The position numbers were made by a program, and so were the translations under genes. DNA of 64,000 nucleotides from Achromobacter sp. MYb9 (lineage in GTDB: Bacteria > Pseudomonadota > Gammaproteobacteria > Burkholderiales > Burkholderiaceae_B), in contig NZ_PCOQ01000006.1 of NCBI RefSeq assembly GCF_002975275.1, forward strand, positions 124,001-188,000, in the 5' to 3' direction. The notes under the pieces are model-generated. The model searched no databases. It worked only from the letters and a program-made list of their open reading frames with translations, and was not told where the DNA came from. Below are positions 19,344-28,381 of the stretch, in pieces; the first letter of the stretch is position 1; every line of letters starts with the position of its first letter.

Positions 19344-20438
19344 TCAATGGATGGTGTGCAGTTCGTAGCTGGCATCGTCGCGGTCGGCGTCGACAGGGGC
19401 GGTGCAAAGGAAGGAATTCCAGCCCAGGCGGGCCCCCTCGCCTTCACCGCCCAGCACGCTGCCGGCCACATCCGCCTGGGCCATGATCAGCCGCACCTCG
19501 TATTCGAAGCTCATGCCGCCAAACATCGTCAGCAACTTTTCCAGCGCCTGCGCGCGCGCGCCGCCGGGCAGGAAGTCCGCGAACGCGGTTCGCGACAAAG
19601 GGCCGATCCACAAGCGGATGCGCAGGTCGCGCTGCCAGATGCGGTCGCCTGCCATCGCGGATACGCCCAGCACCGCGCCCGGCATGCCCAACTGCGTGCG
19701 GTGCTCGGGCGGCACGTGGTACCAACGCCCGACGAACTGTTCCACCCGCATGTCCACCTGGAAGTAGTCGCACAGCACCCGCTGCAGGAATGCCGCAGAT
19801 ACCGGCCGCTGCCGCGCGGCGGCGGCGTAGTGCGCCAGCGATTCGTCGAACACCTGCCCGTCGCCCTGGTGCAGGCGGTCGCGCAGCGCGGGATGGCCGA
19901 TACCGCCCAGCGCCAGCAGCAGCGGCAGATAGTGGTGGTCCTGCTCGGTTTCGTGGCGCATCGGCATGCGGTACTTCTTCCATGCCGCGTAGAAGAGCGC
20001 CGCCGCCCGGTTCGAGAAGATGTCGAAGAAGGCGCGCGCGCCGCGATCGCGCTTGGCGCTCTCGCGGTGGCTCAGAATCTCGGAGTAATGCAGCGGCAAC
20101 GCACCTTGCCCGCCCAGCAGGCCGAAGAAGGCGGGCTCGATTTCCACCCGCCCCAGCTTGCCCTCGGCCAGCGCAGCCAGACGCGATGCGGTGTCCTCCA
20201 GTGGCACGCCGTCCTTGTCGTACGCCATCAACGCCGCGATCTCGCTTGCCGGAAAGCCCAGTGACGACGAGTTCAGGAAGCGCAGGTGGGCAGGCACCGC
20301 ATTTTTCGCGCGCGTGCCTTCCTGGCGGGCGAACCACAGTTCCAGGACCCGGACGGCCTGGAAGAATTTGAAGCGCTGCGGCTCGGCCAGCAGCGATTCG
20401 ATTACGCTAGGATCGCGTCGCCGTTGCACGGGGGGCAC
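19344..20438 (-). CDS. tssG: TssG, T6SS baseplate component
   Basis: A 364-residue baseplate wedge protein. The N terminus has FKFFQAVRVLELWFA, and the protein includes FFGLLGGQGALPLHYSE and FFDIFSNRAAALFY, the conserved TssG (VasB/ImpH) blocks. Two TssG molecules clamp TssF in the wedge that docks on TssK. The start overlaps the 3' end of tssF by 37 bp, a long overlap that argues for coupled expression of the two partners. Length agrees with the family. Confidence 0.95.
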   Translation of the reverse strand: MPPVQRRRDPSVIESLLAEPQRFKFFQAVRVLELWFARQEGTRAKNAVPAHLRFLNSSSLGFPASEIAALMAYDKDGVPLEDTASRLAALAEGKLGRVEIEPAFFGLLGGQGALPLHYSEILSHRESAKRDRGARAFFDIFSNRAAALFYAAWKKYRMPMRHETEQDHHYLPLLLALGGIGHPALRDRLHQGDGQVFDESLAHYAAAARQRPVSAAFLQRVLCDYFQVDMRVEQFVGRWYHVPPEHRTQLGMPGAVLGVSAMAGDRIWQRDLRIRLWIGPLSRTAFADFLPGGARAQALEKLLTMFGGMSFEYEVRLIMAQADVAGSVLGGEGEGARLGWNSFLCTAPVDADRDDASYELHTIH

Positions 20439-22240
20439 CGTAAGATTTCTTCCGCGCCACGGCGCGACAACACGACCAGCTGCACGAAGCTGTTGGCGTG
20501 CACGTACAGGCCAAAGAAGCGGTTGATCACCGCCACGAAGGCATGCAGGCTGGTTCCGACGAAGTTATCTTCATTGATCGTCAGGCGGATCTCGATGCCG
20601 CGCACGAAGGTGGCGAACGGCTCGCCCGGCATCCAGTGCGTTGCAGGTTTGTAGTCCAACCCCACCAGGCCTTCGATCTGCCGCGCGGCCACCGCCGCAT
20701 GCGACAAGTCATACAGCCGCAGTGTCTCTTTCAGGGCGGGCAAGCCGCTTTGCACCAGCGACAGGTGATTCAGCGCCAGATGCGAGATCAAGCGCCAATG
20801 CGCGGCGCGGCCCTGCTGAAATCGATGGGTATGCGTTGGCCGGCGGAGCATGCGGATTTCGCGAGCGACGGACCCGCCTTCCAGGAACAGGTCGCCGCCC
20901 GACTGGCCCACCGCCAGATGCGCGGGCAGGTCGCGATTGGTGCAGGTCAGGTCCAGGCTAAGGGTCTCGGTCTGCGGCAGCGAAGGATCAAAATCGATAT
21001 CGACGATGGACATCTCCATCTCGTAGCCGGGGCTGCGTTCCGCCACCATCGCATCACGCCGCGCCGTCCAGTAGTGGCTTGCGCGCTCTGGCGTTTCACC
21101 ATGGTGCAGCGAGTAGAACGGACGGAACTCCACCACCGAATCGCCCTGCGCGTTCTGCCGGACCTGCCGGACACGATCGATCGAATACACCTCATAGCCA
21201 TAGGCGCGCCGGGCGTCCGCCACCACGGGATAGGACGCCGCCGCATGGGTCACGCGGATGGGGTCGGCGCGCTGCGCGAACAGATTGACGACCGGCGTGC
21301 ATCCCAGCCGGAAATGGTCGGGCGACGCCGATTCCAGCAAGCGCGCCGTGTTGGAATCGGCGCGCAGGCCCTTGACGGGCAGATGCAGCGTGAATTCGCG
21401 CGCCGTGCCTGCCGCGCGCCGCAACGCGGCCAGGTCGATATCGACGAAATTGAACTTCTCGGCGAAGACGAAATACTCGGCCAGCAACCGGTAGGCCGGG
21501 TGCGAACTGGCCGGAAAATCGATCAGCGCGTCATTTTCCGCCAGCCCCACTTGCGCCAGCGGCACCTCATCCAGGCGGTGCCAGCGGCCGGGTAGCGTTT
21601 CGATATAGGCGGCGGCCGTGCGCAGGAACAGGCAATCACGCAACGCGGCCACAAACGACGGCTCGCCATGCAGGTACACGCGCAGCGTGTCCAGGGCCAG
21701 ATTGGAGAAATTCTGCGTTTCGGCCAGGCACGCCAGCGTCAGCGACAGCCGGCCCGTCACGCCGGCCGGCAGCGACGTCGACGAAGGCGCGTTGGCCGTG
21801 GACGCGAAACTGGCGCGGCGGATGGCCACCGGCGCCAACGTGACGTCGTATGCGGTGCGAAAGCGGCAGGCCACGCCTCGCACGGGATGGGATTTCAGTT
21901 CCGTGCCGCGCGGCATCCGCACCGGCGCCGTCAGTTGGGCCGCCACGCCGCCCATATCGAACTGCGCCACCGAACACGACGGGAATGGACGCAGGTAATG
22001 CGGATACATCACCTCGAACAGCGCTTCCGTGAATTCCGGATAGTCGTCGTCCAGCTTCTTGTTGATGCGCGCGCCGAGCAAGGCGAACGACTCGATCATC
22101 CGCTCCACGTGCGGGTCTTCGCACGTTTCGCCCGACAAGCCGAGCCGCGCCGCGATCTTGGGATAGCGCTGCGCGAAATCGCGTGACGACCCGCGCAAGA
22201 AACCCAGTTCGCGTTCGTAATAGGGCAGCAGTTCTTCCAT
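20402..22240 (-). CDS. tssF: TssF, T6SS baseplate component
   Basis: A 612-residue protein beginning MEELLPYYERELGFLRGSS, the usual TssF (ImpG/VasA) start, followed by HVERMIESFALLGARINKKLDDDYPEF and MYPHYLRPFPSC. It forms the core of the baseplate wedge with TssG and TssE around the VgrG hub. It follows tssE by 51 bp and its 3' end overlaps tssG. No domain is missing and the length is normal (about 590-630 residues). Confidence 0.95.
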   Translation of the reverse strand: MEELLPYYERELGFLRGSSRDFAQRYPKIAARLGLSGETCEDPHVERMIESFALLGARINKKLDDDYPEFTEALFEVMYPHYLRPFPSCSVAQFDMGGVAAQLTAPVRMPRGTELKSHPVRGVACRFRTAYDVTLAPVAIRRASFASTANAPSSTSLPAGVTGRLSLTLACLAETQNFSNLALDTLRVYLHGEPSFVAALRDCLFLRTAAAYIETLPGRWHRLDEVPLAQVGLAENDALIDFPASSHPAYRLLAEYFVFAEKFNFVDIDLAALRRAAGTAREFTLHLPVKGLRADSNTARLLESASPDHFRLGCTPVVNLFAQRADPIRVTHAAASYPVVADARRAYGYEVYSIDRVRQVRQNAQGDSVVEFRPFYSLHHGETPERASHYWTARRDAMVAERSPGYEMEMSIVDIDFDPSLPQTETLSLDLTCTNRDLPAHLAVGQSGGDLFLEGGSVAREIRMLRRPTHTHRFQQGRAAHWRLISHLALNHLSLVQSGLPALKETLRLYDLSHAAVAARQIEGLVGLDYKPATHWMPGEPFATFVRGIEIRLTINEDNFVGTSLHAFVAVINRFFGLYVHANSFVQLVVLSRRGAEEILRCPPCNGDAILA

Positions 22241-22291
22241 CTTTCCCTTCCTCTCCGGCGGCGTGCTGCCCGCGCCCGTGTACGTTGTTGT

Positions 22292-22783
22292 CTATCCGGC
22301 GACGGCCGCAGCCTTGGCCCATCCCTTGCTGACGGAATACTGCAAGGTGGACGGCTGCAACGTCGCGTCGAACGTCACCGGCTCGTGTGCCGGACCCACA
22401 TCCAGCATCGCGGTGATCGCGAAATACAGCACCGATGTCGCGCGGCTGTCCACCTGCAGCACGACCCTTACGTGCGTCAGCCGCGGCTCATGCCGCGCGA
22501 TGGCCTGCTCCAGAGACCGGCAAATGAACTCACGGTCGTAATGGCTGGCCAGGCTGAGCCCCGAGAAATCCGACAGCCCATAGGTCAGGATCGACCGCTG
22601 GCAATTGGGATAGCGCTTCAGTGATTCTTCCGTGAAGACCATGCGCGTGTTCAACAGGGCTTCGATGTCGCGCGCGACCGTTTCCTTGATTTCTTCCACC
22701 GACAGGCGTCGCAAGGCATGCGGCGTCTGCCCGTCGCCGTCGAACAATTTGTCGAACAGGCTGGGCTCGAATCCTTTCATCAC
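22292..22783 (-). CDS. tssE: TssE, gp25-like baseplate protein
   Basis: A 163-residue gp25-like wedge protein. It contains the EER-like sheath-docking region of the family (the VARDIEALLNTR stretch) and YGLSDFSGLSLAS, then a beta-rich C terminus with RLTHVRVVLQVD. TssE nucleates sheath polymerisation on the baseplate. The order hcp, tssE, tssF is the classic one. The start ATG at 22783 gives MMKGFEPSLFDKLFDG, matching the family's N terminus. Confidence 0.94.
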   Translation of the reverse strand: MMKGFEPSLFDKLFDGDGQTPHALRRLSVEEIKETVARDIEALLNTRMVFTEESLKRYPNCQRSILTYGLSDFSGLSLASHYDREFICRSLEQAIARHEPRLTHVRVVLQVDSRATSVLYFAITAMLDVGPAHEPVTFDATLQPSTLQYSVSKGWAKAAAVAG

Positions 22784-22851
22784 GGACCTCCGTTCAGCGC
22801 AAGCCGCGCGCCCGGCAAGGGGCGCGGCATGCGCTGCCTACGCGGTCGCGT

Positions 22852-23355
22852 TCAGACCGAATACGTCTTGTCGTTCTTGGTCAGGCTCCACGCGCCCTGG
22901 GCATTGCCGCCCTGGTTGCCGCCCACCTTCTGCTGCGTGTATTTCCACTGGACGGCGGCATACTTCAGCGAAAACGATTCATGCGGCAGACCTTCGCTGA
23001 CGACTTCCGGCGCCACGCGCGAAATAATCACGTACTTGAGCTTGATCTCCAGGTACTTGACGCGGTTGCCTTCCCCGTCGGCACGCAGGAAATCAATCGT
23101 CACTTCGTCGAAAGTCGTACCGCCGGAGGCGTGCTGATACAGCAGCGGGCTGACGACATCCAGATCTTTGGTGAAGACCATTTCGCCATGCTCGGTGCGC
23201 TCGGCGGTGTGGCCGCCCGAGGTGGAGGCCGTGGCCGAACGCGGCTGGATGATCTCGTGGCGCCACGAGCCGACTTCGATCCAGTCCGGGTGGTCCTTGT
23301 CCTGGGACTCGCCTTTAAGCGCAGGATTGCCAAATTTGACGTAAATGTCCTTCAT
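22852..23355 (-). CDS. hcp: Hcp (TssD) tube protein
   Basis: A 167-residue Hcp. MKDIYVKFGNPALKGESQDKDH and the W-containing VGSWRHEIIQPRSA segment are typical, as is the HGEMVFTKDLDVVSPLLYQHASGG loop. Hcp hexamers stack into the inner tube that is propelled into target cells and can also carry small effectors. The gene is 42 bp downstream of tssC. No C-terminal extension is present, so it is a structural Hcp rather than an evolved one. Confidence 0.96.
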   Translation of the reverse strand: MKDIYVKFGNPALKGESQDKDHPDWIEVGSWRHEIIQPRSATASTSGGHTAERTEHGEMVFTKDLDVVSPLLYQHASGGTTFDEVTIDFLRADGEGNRVKYLEIKLKYVIISRVAPEVVSEGLPHESFSLKYAAVQWKYTQQKVGGNQGGNAQGAWSLTKNDKTYSV

Positions 23356-23397
23356 TCATAGCCTCTCAAGTTGAAAAACCGCTTATCGGACGGGCGA

Positions 23398-24891
23398 TCA
23401 GGACTTCTGGGCCTGGGCGGGAAGCTCCGCGACCAGGCGCAACGAAATCGAAAGCTCGTCGAGCTGAAAGTGGGGCCGCAAAAACGCCACGGCCCGGAAC
23501 ACGCCGGGGCGACCCGGCACTTCGGCGACTTGCACCGAGGCTTCCCGCAACGGGAATTGCGCTTTCTGTTCCTGGCTGGCGTTGTCGTCCAGCAGGACAT
23601 ACTGCGAGACCCAGCGGTTCAGGAAACTTTCGACCGACTGCGCGGACGCGAAGCTGCCGATCTTGTCGCGCATCATGGCCTTCAGGTAGTGGGCCACGCG
23701 CGACACCGAAAAGATGTATTGCAACTGGGCCGACAGCACTGCATTGGCGTTGGCGCTATCGGTGTTGTATTTCTTCGCCTTCTGCACCGACTGCGCGCCG
23801 AAAAAGGCCGCGTAGTCGGAGTTCTTGCAGTGGACCAGCGGGATCAGGCCCAAGTCGCTCAGTTCCTTTTCGCGCCGATCGGTAATCGCGATTTCGGTCG
23901 GGCACTTGAGCGCGATTTCACCATCGTCCGTCTTGAAGGTATGGGTGGGCAGGTTCTCCACCAGGCCGCCCCCTTCCACGCCACGGATGGCCGCGCACCA
24001 GCCGAAGTCGGCGAATGCGGCGGTCAGGCGGGCGCCGAACGCCCAGGCAGCGTTGCACCACAGGTACTTGGCGTGGTCCGTGCCGTCCACGTCTTCGACG
24101 AAGTTAAAGCCTTCCACCGACGTGCCCTCCTTCGGGTCGTACGGCAGGCGGCCCAGGAAGCGCGGCATGGTCAGGCCGACATAGCGGGAGTCTTCCGAAT
24201 CCCGGAAGCTGCGCCACTTGGTGTATTCGACGGTATCGAACACCTTGGCCAAGTCGCGCGGGCGCCCCAGGTCAGCAAAGCTGTCCAGGCCCAGCAGTTC
24301 GGGCGACGCCGACGCGATGAACGGCGCGTGTGACGCGGCGGCCACGTGCGACATCTGCTCGATGAAATACATGTCTTCGGGCTGGCGCGTAATCTCGAAA
24401 TTGCCCAGCAGCGCGCCGAAGGGCGAGCCGCCAAATGTGCCGAACTCTTCTTCGTAGACCTTCTTGAACATCAAGCTCTGGTCGAAGTCGATGGCGGTCT
24501 GGAAGTCGCGCACCAGATCGCGCTTGGTCACGTTCAGCACCTTGATCTTCAGCATCGGGCCGGTGTTGCTCTCCTGGCACAGGTAGTGCAGGCCGCGCCA
24601 GGTGCTTTCCAGTTTCTGGAATTCAGCGCCGTGCATGACTTCGCTGAGCTGCGCGGAAATCAGGCGGTCCAATTCGGCGACACGCGCGTCCAGCATGGCC
24701 GACAGGTTGTCCGACACCACCACGGTGCCCTTCATGACTTCACGGGCGAGTTCGCCGATCAGATCTTTGGCGCGGTCGTGTTCGGCGGTGGATTTGGCCA
24801 CCCGGCTCTGTTCCACAATCTGGTCGAGCAGGCCCGAATCGGCCTCGGCGGCTTGAGCGGCCGAGTTCTGCGCGGCGGCGGAATTACTCAT
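23398..24891 (-). CDS. tssC: TssC, large sheath protein
   Basis: A 497-residue sheath subunit (VipB/ImpC). It includes the WRGLHYLCQESNTGPMLKIK block, FGALLGNFEI, and a C-terminal VSRVAHYLKAMMRDKIGSF followed by LNRWVSQYV. It pairs with TssB to build the contractile sheath recycled by ClpV. Its ATG overlaps the last codons of tssB by 8 bp (ATGAGTAA), so translation is coupled to keep equal amounts. An ATG 33 bp upstream is in frame but lies inside tssB and is less likely. Confidence 0.96.
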   Translation of the reverse strand: MSNSAAAQNSAAQAAEADSGLLDQIVEQSRVAKSTAEHDRAKDLIGELAREVMKGTVVVSDNLSAMLDARVAELDRLISAQLSEVMHGAEFQKLESTWRGLHYLCQESNTGPMLKIKVLNVTKRDLVRDFQTAIDFDQSLMFKKVYEEEFGTFGGSPFGALLGNFEITRQPEDMYFIEQMSHVAAASHAPFIASASPELLGLDSFADLGRPRDLAKVFDTVEYTKWRSFRDSEDSRYVGLTMPRFLGRLPYDPKEGTSVEGFNFVEDVDGTDHAKYLWCNAAWAFGARLTAAFADFGWCAAIRGVEGGGLVENLPTHTFKTDDGEIALKCPTEIAITDRREKELSDLGLIPLVHCKNSDYAAFFGAQSVQKAKKYNTDSANANAVLSAQLQYIFSVSRVAHYLKAMMRDKIGSFASAQSVESFLNRWVSQYVLLDDNASQEQKAQFPLREASVQVAEVPGRPGVFRAVAFLRPHFQLDELSISLRLVAELPAQAQKS

Positions 24892-25408
24892 GGCTGCCTC
24901 CCTTGCCGTTCTTGCCGGCTTCACTGGTCAGTTGCTGCAATTTTTCAGTGCTGCTGAGCACCTCGCCCAACAGATCTTCCAGCCGGTCGTTGCCGGCAAG
25001 CTTGTTGCGCAGGTCGGCCAGCTTGGTGCGAATGTCCAGCAGCTCTTTAAGCGGTTCAATCTGCTGCACCACGGCTTCCGGCCGGAAGTCTTCCACGGAA
25101 CGGAATTTCAGGTCCACGCCGAAGGTGCCGCCCTCGTCCGTCAGGCGGTTCTTGACGCGGTAGGCCGCGCGCGGCTCCAACCCGCTCATCACGTCATCGA
25201 AGTTGTCCACGTCGATGTTGACGAACTTGCGGTCTTTCAGGCGCGGCAACTCTGCTTCGGATTGCGCGCTGAAGTCGCCCACCACCCCCACGACGAACGG
25301 AAGCTCTTTCTGTTCAATCGCATCGCCCTTCTCAACGTCATAAGTCAGTTGGACGCGCGGCGGGCGCACTTTCTGGAGTCGTTTCTGAACGCTTTCTTTC
25401 TTAGCCAT
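24884..25408 (-). CDS. tssB: TssB, small sheath protein
   Basis: A 174-residue protein (VipA/ImpB) beginning MAKKESVQKRLQKVRPPRVQ. It has the conserved ELPFVVGVVGDFSAQSE segment, FVNIDVDNFDDVMSGLEPR, and the EPLKELLDIRTKLADLRNKL helix used for sheath-handle contacts. It overlaps tssC by 8 bp. Upstream lies a lipoprotein gene 68 bp away that probably belongs to the same transcript. Confidence 0.96.
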   Translation of the reverse strand: MAKKESVQKRLQKVRPPRVQLTYDVEKGDAIEQKELPFVVGVVGDFSAQSEAELPRLKDRKFVNIDVDNFDDVMSGLEPRAAYRVKNRLTDEGGTFGVDLKFRSVEDFRPEAVVQQIEPLKELLDIRTKLADLRNKLAGNDRLEDLLGEVLSSTEKLQQLTSEAGKNGKGGSHE

Positions 25409-25476
25409 GAGGGCTCCCAGCGAGGTGCGTGTTGGTTAGGCTGACAAGGCCGGTGGCGCCGGCGCCCGCGAGCCGG

Positions 25477-26172
25477 TCAGGGTTTGAGAAGGTTGCCGAA
25501 CGGATCCGGCGCGCGTCCGCCGGTAGCGGCGGGCGTGGCCGGCGTCGTCGCGGATGGCGCGGCGGGTGCCTGGTTCGGAGGAGATGCAACGGGTGACGCG
25601 GTTCTGGCGGGCGTCGCCGTGGCGGGCGCAGCCGTAGACGGCGAGCCGGCATCCGCGGCGGGCGGCTCAACACGCTTGACGGGTTGGCGCGACCGCGCGG
25701 GCGGCTTGCGTCCTTCGGGGAACAGGACGTCCTGCCCCAGGGTTTCGCGCATCGCGGCGGCCAGCGCCACCGCGTCGGTGCGGGCATTGCCCGCCAGCAG
25801 CGCATCCGCGCGCAGATCCGCCAGCGACTGCATGGCCACGCGCAGCCCGCCCACGGCGCGCACCGTCTTGGCGGTGAAATCTTCAGGGTCCCGGTTCAGG
25901 GCTTCGTCTGCCGCCACGATCGCTTCGCCGTACTTCTGCTCATCGAAACGGATCTTCGCGATGTACGACCAGGGCTCGCCTCGCGAGGGATTGCGCTGCG
26001 CGATCTCCTCGAACTCCGCCACGGCCTGGTCGCCTCCCTTCGAGGCAAGGCTCTGCGTGGCCTGCGTGATGGATTGCTTGAATTCGGCGTCGGTCTGCGG
26101 TTTGACGGAGGCGGCACAGCCTGTCATCAAAGCCACCATTCCGCCGATCAGAAAGAGACGAGAAAGTTGCAT
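25477..26172 (-). CDS. TPR-like lipoprotein at head of T6SS operon, unknown role
   Basis: A 231-residue protein starting MQLSRLFLIGGMVALMTGCAAS, a clear lipoprotein signal (lipobox LMTGC at residues 15-19). The middle holds about two tetratricopeptide-like helical pairs (for example FEEIAQRNPSRGEPWSYIAKIRFDE in two parts). The last 80 residues are a low-complexity Pro/Ala/Thr tail that likely spans periplasm or peptidoglycan. I chose ATG 26172 over one 45 bp upstream because the signal peptide starts there. Genes of this type open the tssBC operon in many Burkholderiales T6SS loci; a structural or regulatory role is unproven. Confidence 0.75.
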   Translation of the reverse strand: MQLSRLFLIGGMVALMTGCAASVKPQTDAEFKQSITQATQSLASKGGDQAVAEFEEIAQRNPSRGEPWSYIAKIRFDEQKYGEAIVAADEALNRDPEDFTAKTVRAVGGLRVAMQSLADLRADALLAGNARTDAVALAAAMRETLGQDVLFPEGRKPPARSRQPVKRVEPPAADAGSPSTAAPATATPARTASPVASPPNQAPAAPSATTPATPAATGGRAPDPFGNLLKP

Positions 26173-26326
26173 TTTCTGGGCACGTGGGGTTGTAACCAAG
26201 GCCGCGTATTTCAACAACTTTTTGTTAGTACACCACTACAGTGATTAACTCGATGTAACTCTGCGCGAAACGTCGCCTAACGTGCCGCGATCTTCATACT
26301 GCCGCAATGTTCCGGTATAAAGAGCC
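26173..26326. promoter_or_regulatory. Divergent control region between the two T6SS arms
   Basis: This 154-bp gap separates the minus-strand tssBC arm from the plus-strand tssJKL arm and is visibly more A/T-rich than its neighbours, especially 26210-26260. A weak sigma70-like pair for the plus strand can be drawn (TTGTTA at 26222-26227, 17 bp, TTAACT at 26245-26250), but it matches consensus at only about half the positions. I see no convincing sigma54 site. Both arms almost certainly start transcription here. Confidence 0.5.
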
Positions 26327-26944
26327 ATGTCAAAACATCTCAATTTATCGCGATGCTTGGCGGCCTTTTCGCTGATTGCGGCCAGCTCGGCAATCAGCGG
26401 TTGCGCGGCCGTTTCGGCGATCGGCGCCGTGGCCGGAATGACCGGCAGCGCGCTCGACATCACGGGCCTGAAAAAGGACCCGAATGCGCCGATCGACGTG
26501 AAATTGGCGATCCATGCCGGAGAAAATTTGAATGCGAGCAGCGGCCAGCCCATGGCCATCGTTACGAAAACATACTATTTGAAGAATGCCGAGGCATTCC
26601 TGCGCGCGCCGCTCACACAATTGGTTGATACTGCGCAGGAAAAGGCGGCACTGGGCGATAGCCTCGTCGCGTCACGCGAGGTCATCCTGACACCCGGACA
26701 GCGCTACGAGAATGTGGAAAAAGTGCCCAAGGGCGCCACGTATATCGCAGTGGCCGCCTTGTTCTACGCGCCTGCGCCGCAGCGCTGGAAATATGTGTTT
26801 GAAGTGAAGTCCGCCGAGGACTCCGGCATTGTCTTGGGCGCCCATGCCTGCGCGATGACCGTCGCGACCGGCAAGATCGTGTTGCCCCCCGGGGTGCCTG
26901 AATTCGATCCGTCCCGCCTCGCTTCGGTGCAGTGTCCGAACTGA
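26327..26944 (+). CDS. tssJ: TssJ outer-membrane lipoprotein
   Basis: A 205-residue lipoprotein with lipobox AISGC near residue 25. The mature domain has the TssJ (SciN) transthyretin-like pattern, with the conserved region KLAIHAGENLNASSGQPMAI followed by VTKTYYLKNAEAF. TssJ anchors the TssM/TssL membrane complex to the outer membrane. It is the first gene of the plus-strand arm. An AAGAG element sits a few bases before the ATG. At about 205 residues it is a little longer than E. coli TssJ but normal for Burkholderiales. Confidence 0.94.
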   Translation: MSKHLNLSRCLAAFSLIAASSAISGCAAVSAIGAVAGMTGSALDITGLKKDPNAPIDVKLAIHAGENLNASSGQPMAIVTKTYYLKNAEAFLRAPLTQLVDTAQEKAALGDSLVASREVILTPGQRYENVEKVPKGATYIAVAALFYAPAPQRWKYVFEVKSAEDSGIVLGAHACAMTVATGKIVLPPGVPEFDPSRLASVQCPN

Positions 26945-27009
26945 AGGCAGTTGCAACCCACGTCACTACGAAACGCCCGCTACCTATATATCTATAAGAG
27001 CCAGCCAAC

Positions 27010-28356
27010 GTGAGTTATTCAGCGAAAGTCCTATGGGGTGAGGGCCTGTTTCTGCGGCCCCAGCATTTTCAGCGGCAAGACGCCTATCACGAGGCCCGCC
27101 TGGCCGAAATGAGCCGCGCGCTGCATCCCTACTCATGGGGCCTGCGCACCGTGCGGTTCGACGCCGCGGCCTTGGCCAACGGCATGCTGCGCGCCACCGA
27201 ACTGTCGGCCATTTTTCCTGACGGCGAAATCTACAACGCGCCCCACAACGACGACCTGCCGCCAGCCGTGGCGCTGGACGGCCTGGATGGCGCGAGCGAC
27301 GCGGTGTTCTATCTGGCGCTGCATCCCATGAAGGATATTGGCGGCAACTACCGGGACGGCGCGCAAGGCCCGGGCTTCGACGCCCGCTACGCGCATCAAG
27401 ACAGCCCGGCGCCCGACCTCTACACCAACGCCAGCACCGCCAGCCTGGCCTTCCTGCGCAAGAACGTGCGGCTGTTGTCCGAACACGAGCCCCGCGACGC
27501 GCTGCTGACCATCCCCGTCGCGCGCGTGCGCCGCACCGCCAGCGCGGGCTATGAACTGGACACCGGCTATATCGCGCCGAGCCTGACCGTGCAGGCCTGC
27601 GGCGCTTTGTTCGAACAGTTGCGCCGGCTGCTGGATGCGCTGCAAGCCAAGGTCAATGCGCTGTACGGTTTTCACCGCGAGCCCAGCAAGAACATCATCG
27701 AATTCCGCTCCGGCGATGTGGCGTCGTTCTGGCTGCTGCACACGGCCAATGAAGCCTATTCGGCGCTGTCTCACCTGTTCCATAACCCGCAACTTCACCC
27801 CGAGCGCCTGTTCCAGGAAATGCTGCGCCTGGCCGGCGCGCTGATGACGTTCTCGAAGGTGCATACGCTGGCCGACCTGCCCGCGTACCGCCACGACCAG
27901 CCCGGCGCCGCCTTCGCGAAACTGGACGACATCCTGCGAGACCTGCTGGACACGGTCATTTCGACCCGCTATTTCTCGGTGGTCCTCGACGAGGTGCGGC
28001 CGTCGTTCCACGTCGGCCGGCTGGATTCCGGCAAGCTCGATGAAACCACCGCGCTGTACCTGTCCGTGTCGGCCGCCACGCCGGCCAGCGAACTGGCCGA
28101 GACCGTGCCGCTGCGCTTCAAGGTCGGCGCGCCCGACGATGTGGAAAAGCTGGTGCTTTCCGCCATGCCCGGCGTGCAGTTGGTCTACACGCCGCAAGTG
28201 CCGCCCGCCGTGCCCGTCAAACCAGGCGCCTGCTATTTCACCTTGCAAACGCGCGGGTCGCTCTACGACCGCATGCTGCAGGCGCGAAGCATCGCGATCT
28301 ATGCCCCGTCCGGCATCCCCGAACTGAAGCTGGACCTGATCGCCGTCACCCGTTAA
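27010..28356 (+). CDS. tssK: TssK baseplate-membrane connector
   Basis: A 448-residue TssK (ImpJ/VasE). The start SYSAKVLWGEGLFLRPQHFQ and the downstream HREPSKNIIEFRSGDVASFW region are diagnostic. Its shoulder domain binds the TssF/G wedge and its head binds TssL/TssM. The start codon is GTG at 27010; no upstream in-frame ATG would fit and the family N terminus aligns exactly here. It is 65 bp after tssJ and 25 bp before tssL. Confidence 0.95.
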   Translation: MSYSAKVLWGEGLFLRPQHFQRQDAYHEARLAEMSRALHPYSWGLRTVRFDAAALANGMLRATELSAIFPDGEIYNAPHNDDLPPAVALDGLDGASDAVFYLALHPMKDIGGNYRDGAQGPGFDARYAHQDSPAPDLYTNASTASLAFLRKNVRLLSEHEPRDALLTIPVARVRRTASAGYELDTGYIAPSLTVQACGALFEQLRRLLDALQAKVNALYGFHREPSKNIIEFRSGDVASFWLLHTANEAYSALSHLFHNPQLHPERLFQEMLRLAGALMTFSKVHTLADLPAYRHDQPGAAFAKLDDILRDLLDTVISTRYFSVVLDEVRPSFHVGRLDSGKLDETTALYLSVSAATPASELAETVPLRFKVGAPDDVEKLVLSAMPGVQLVYTPQVPPAVPVKPGACYFTLQTRGSLYDRMLQARSIAIYAPSGIPELKLDLIAVTR

Positions 28357-28381
28357 CCGCTGTCCACCGAAAGAGCCCGCC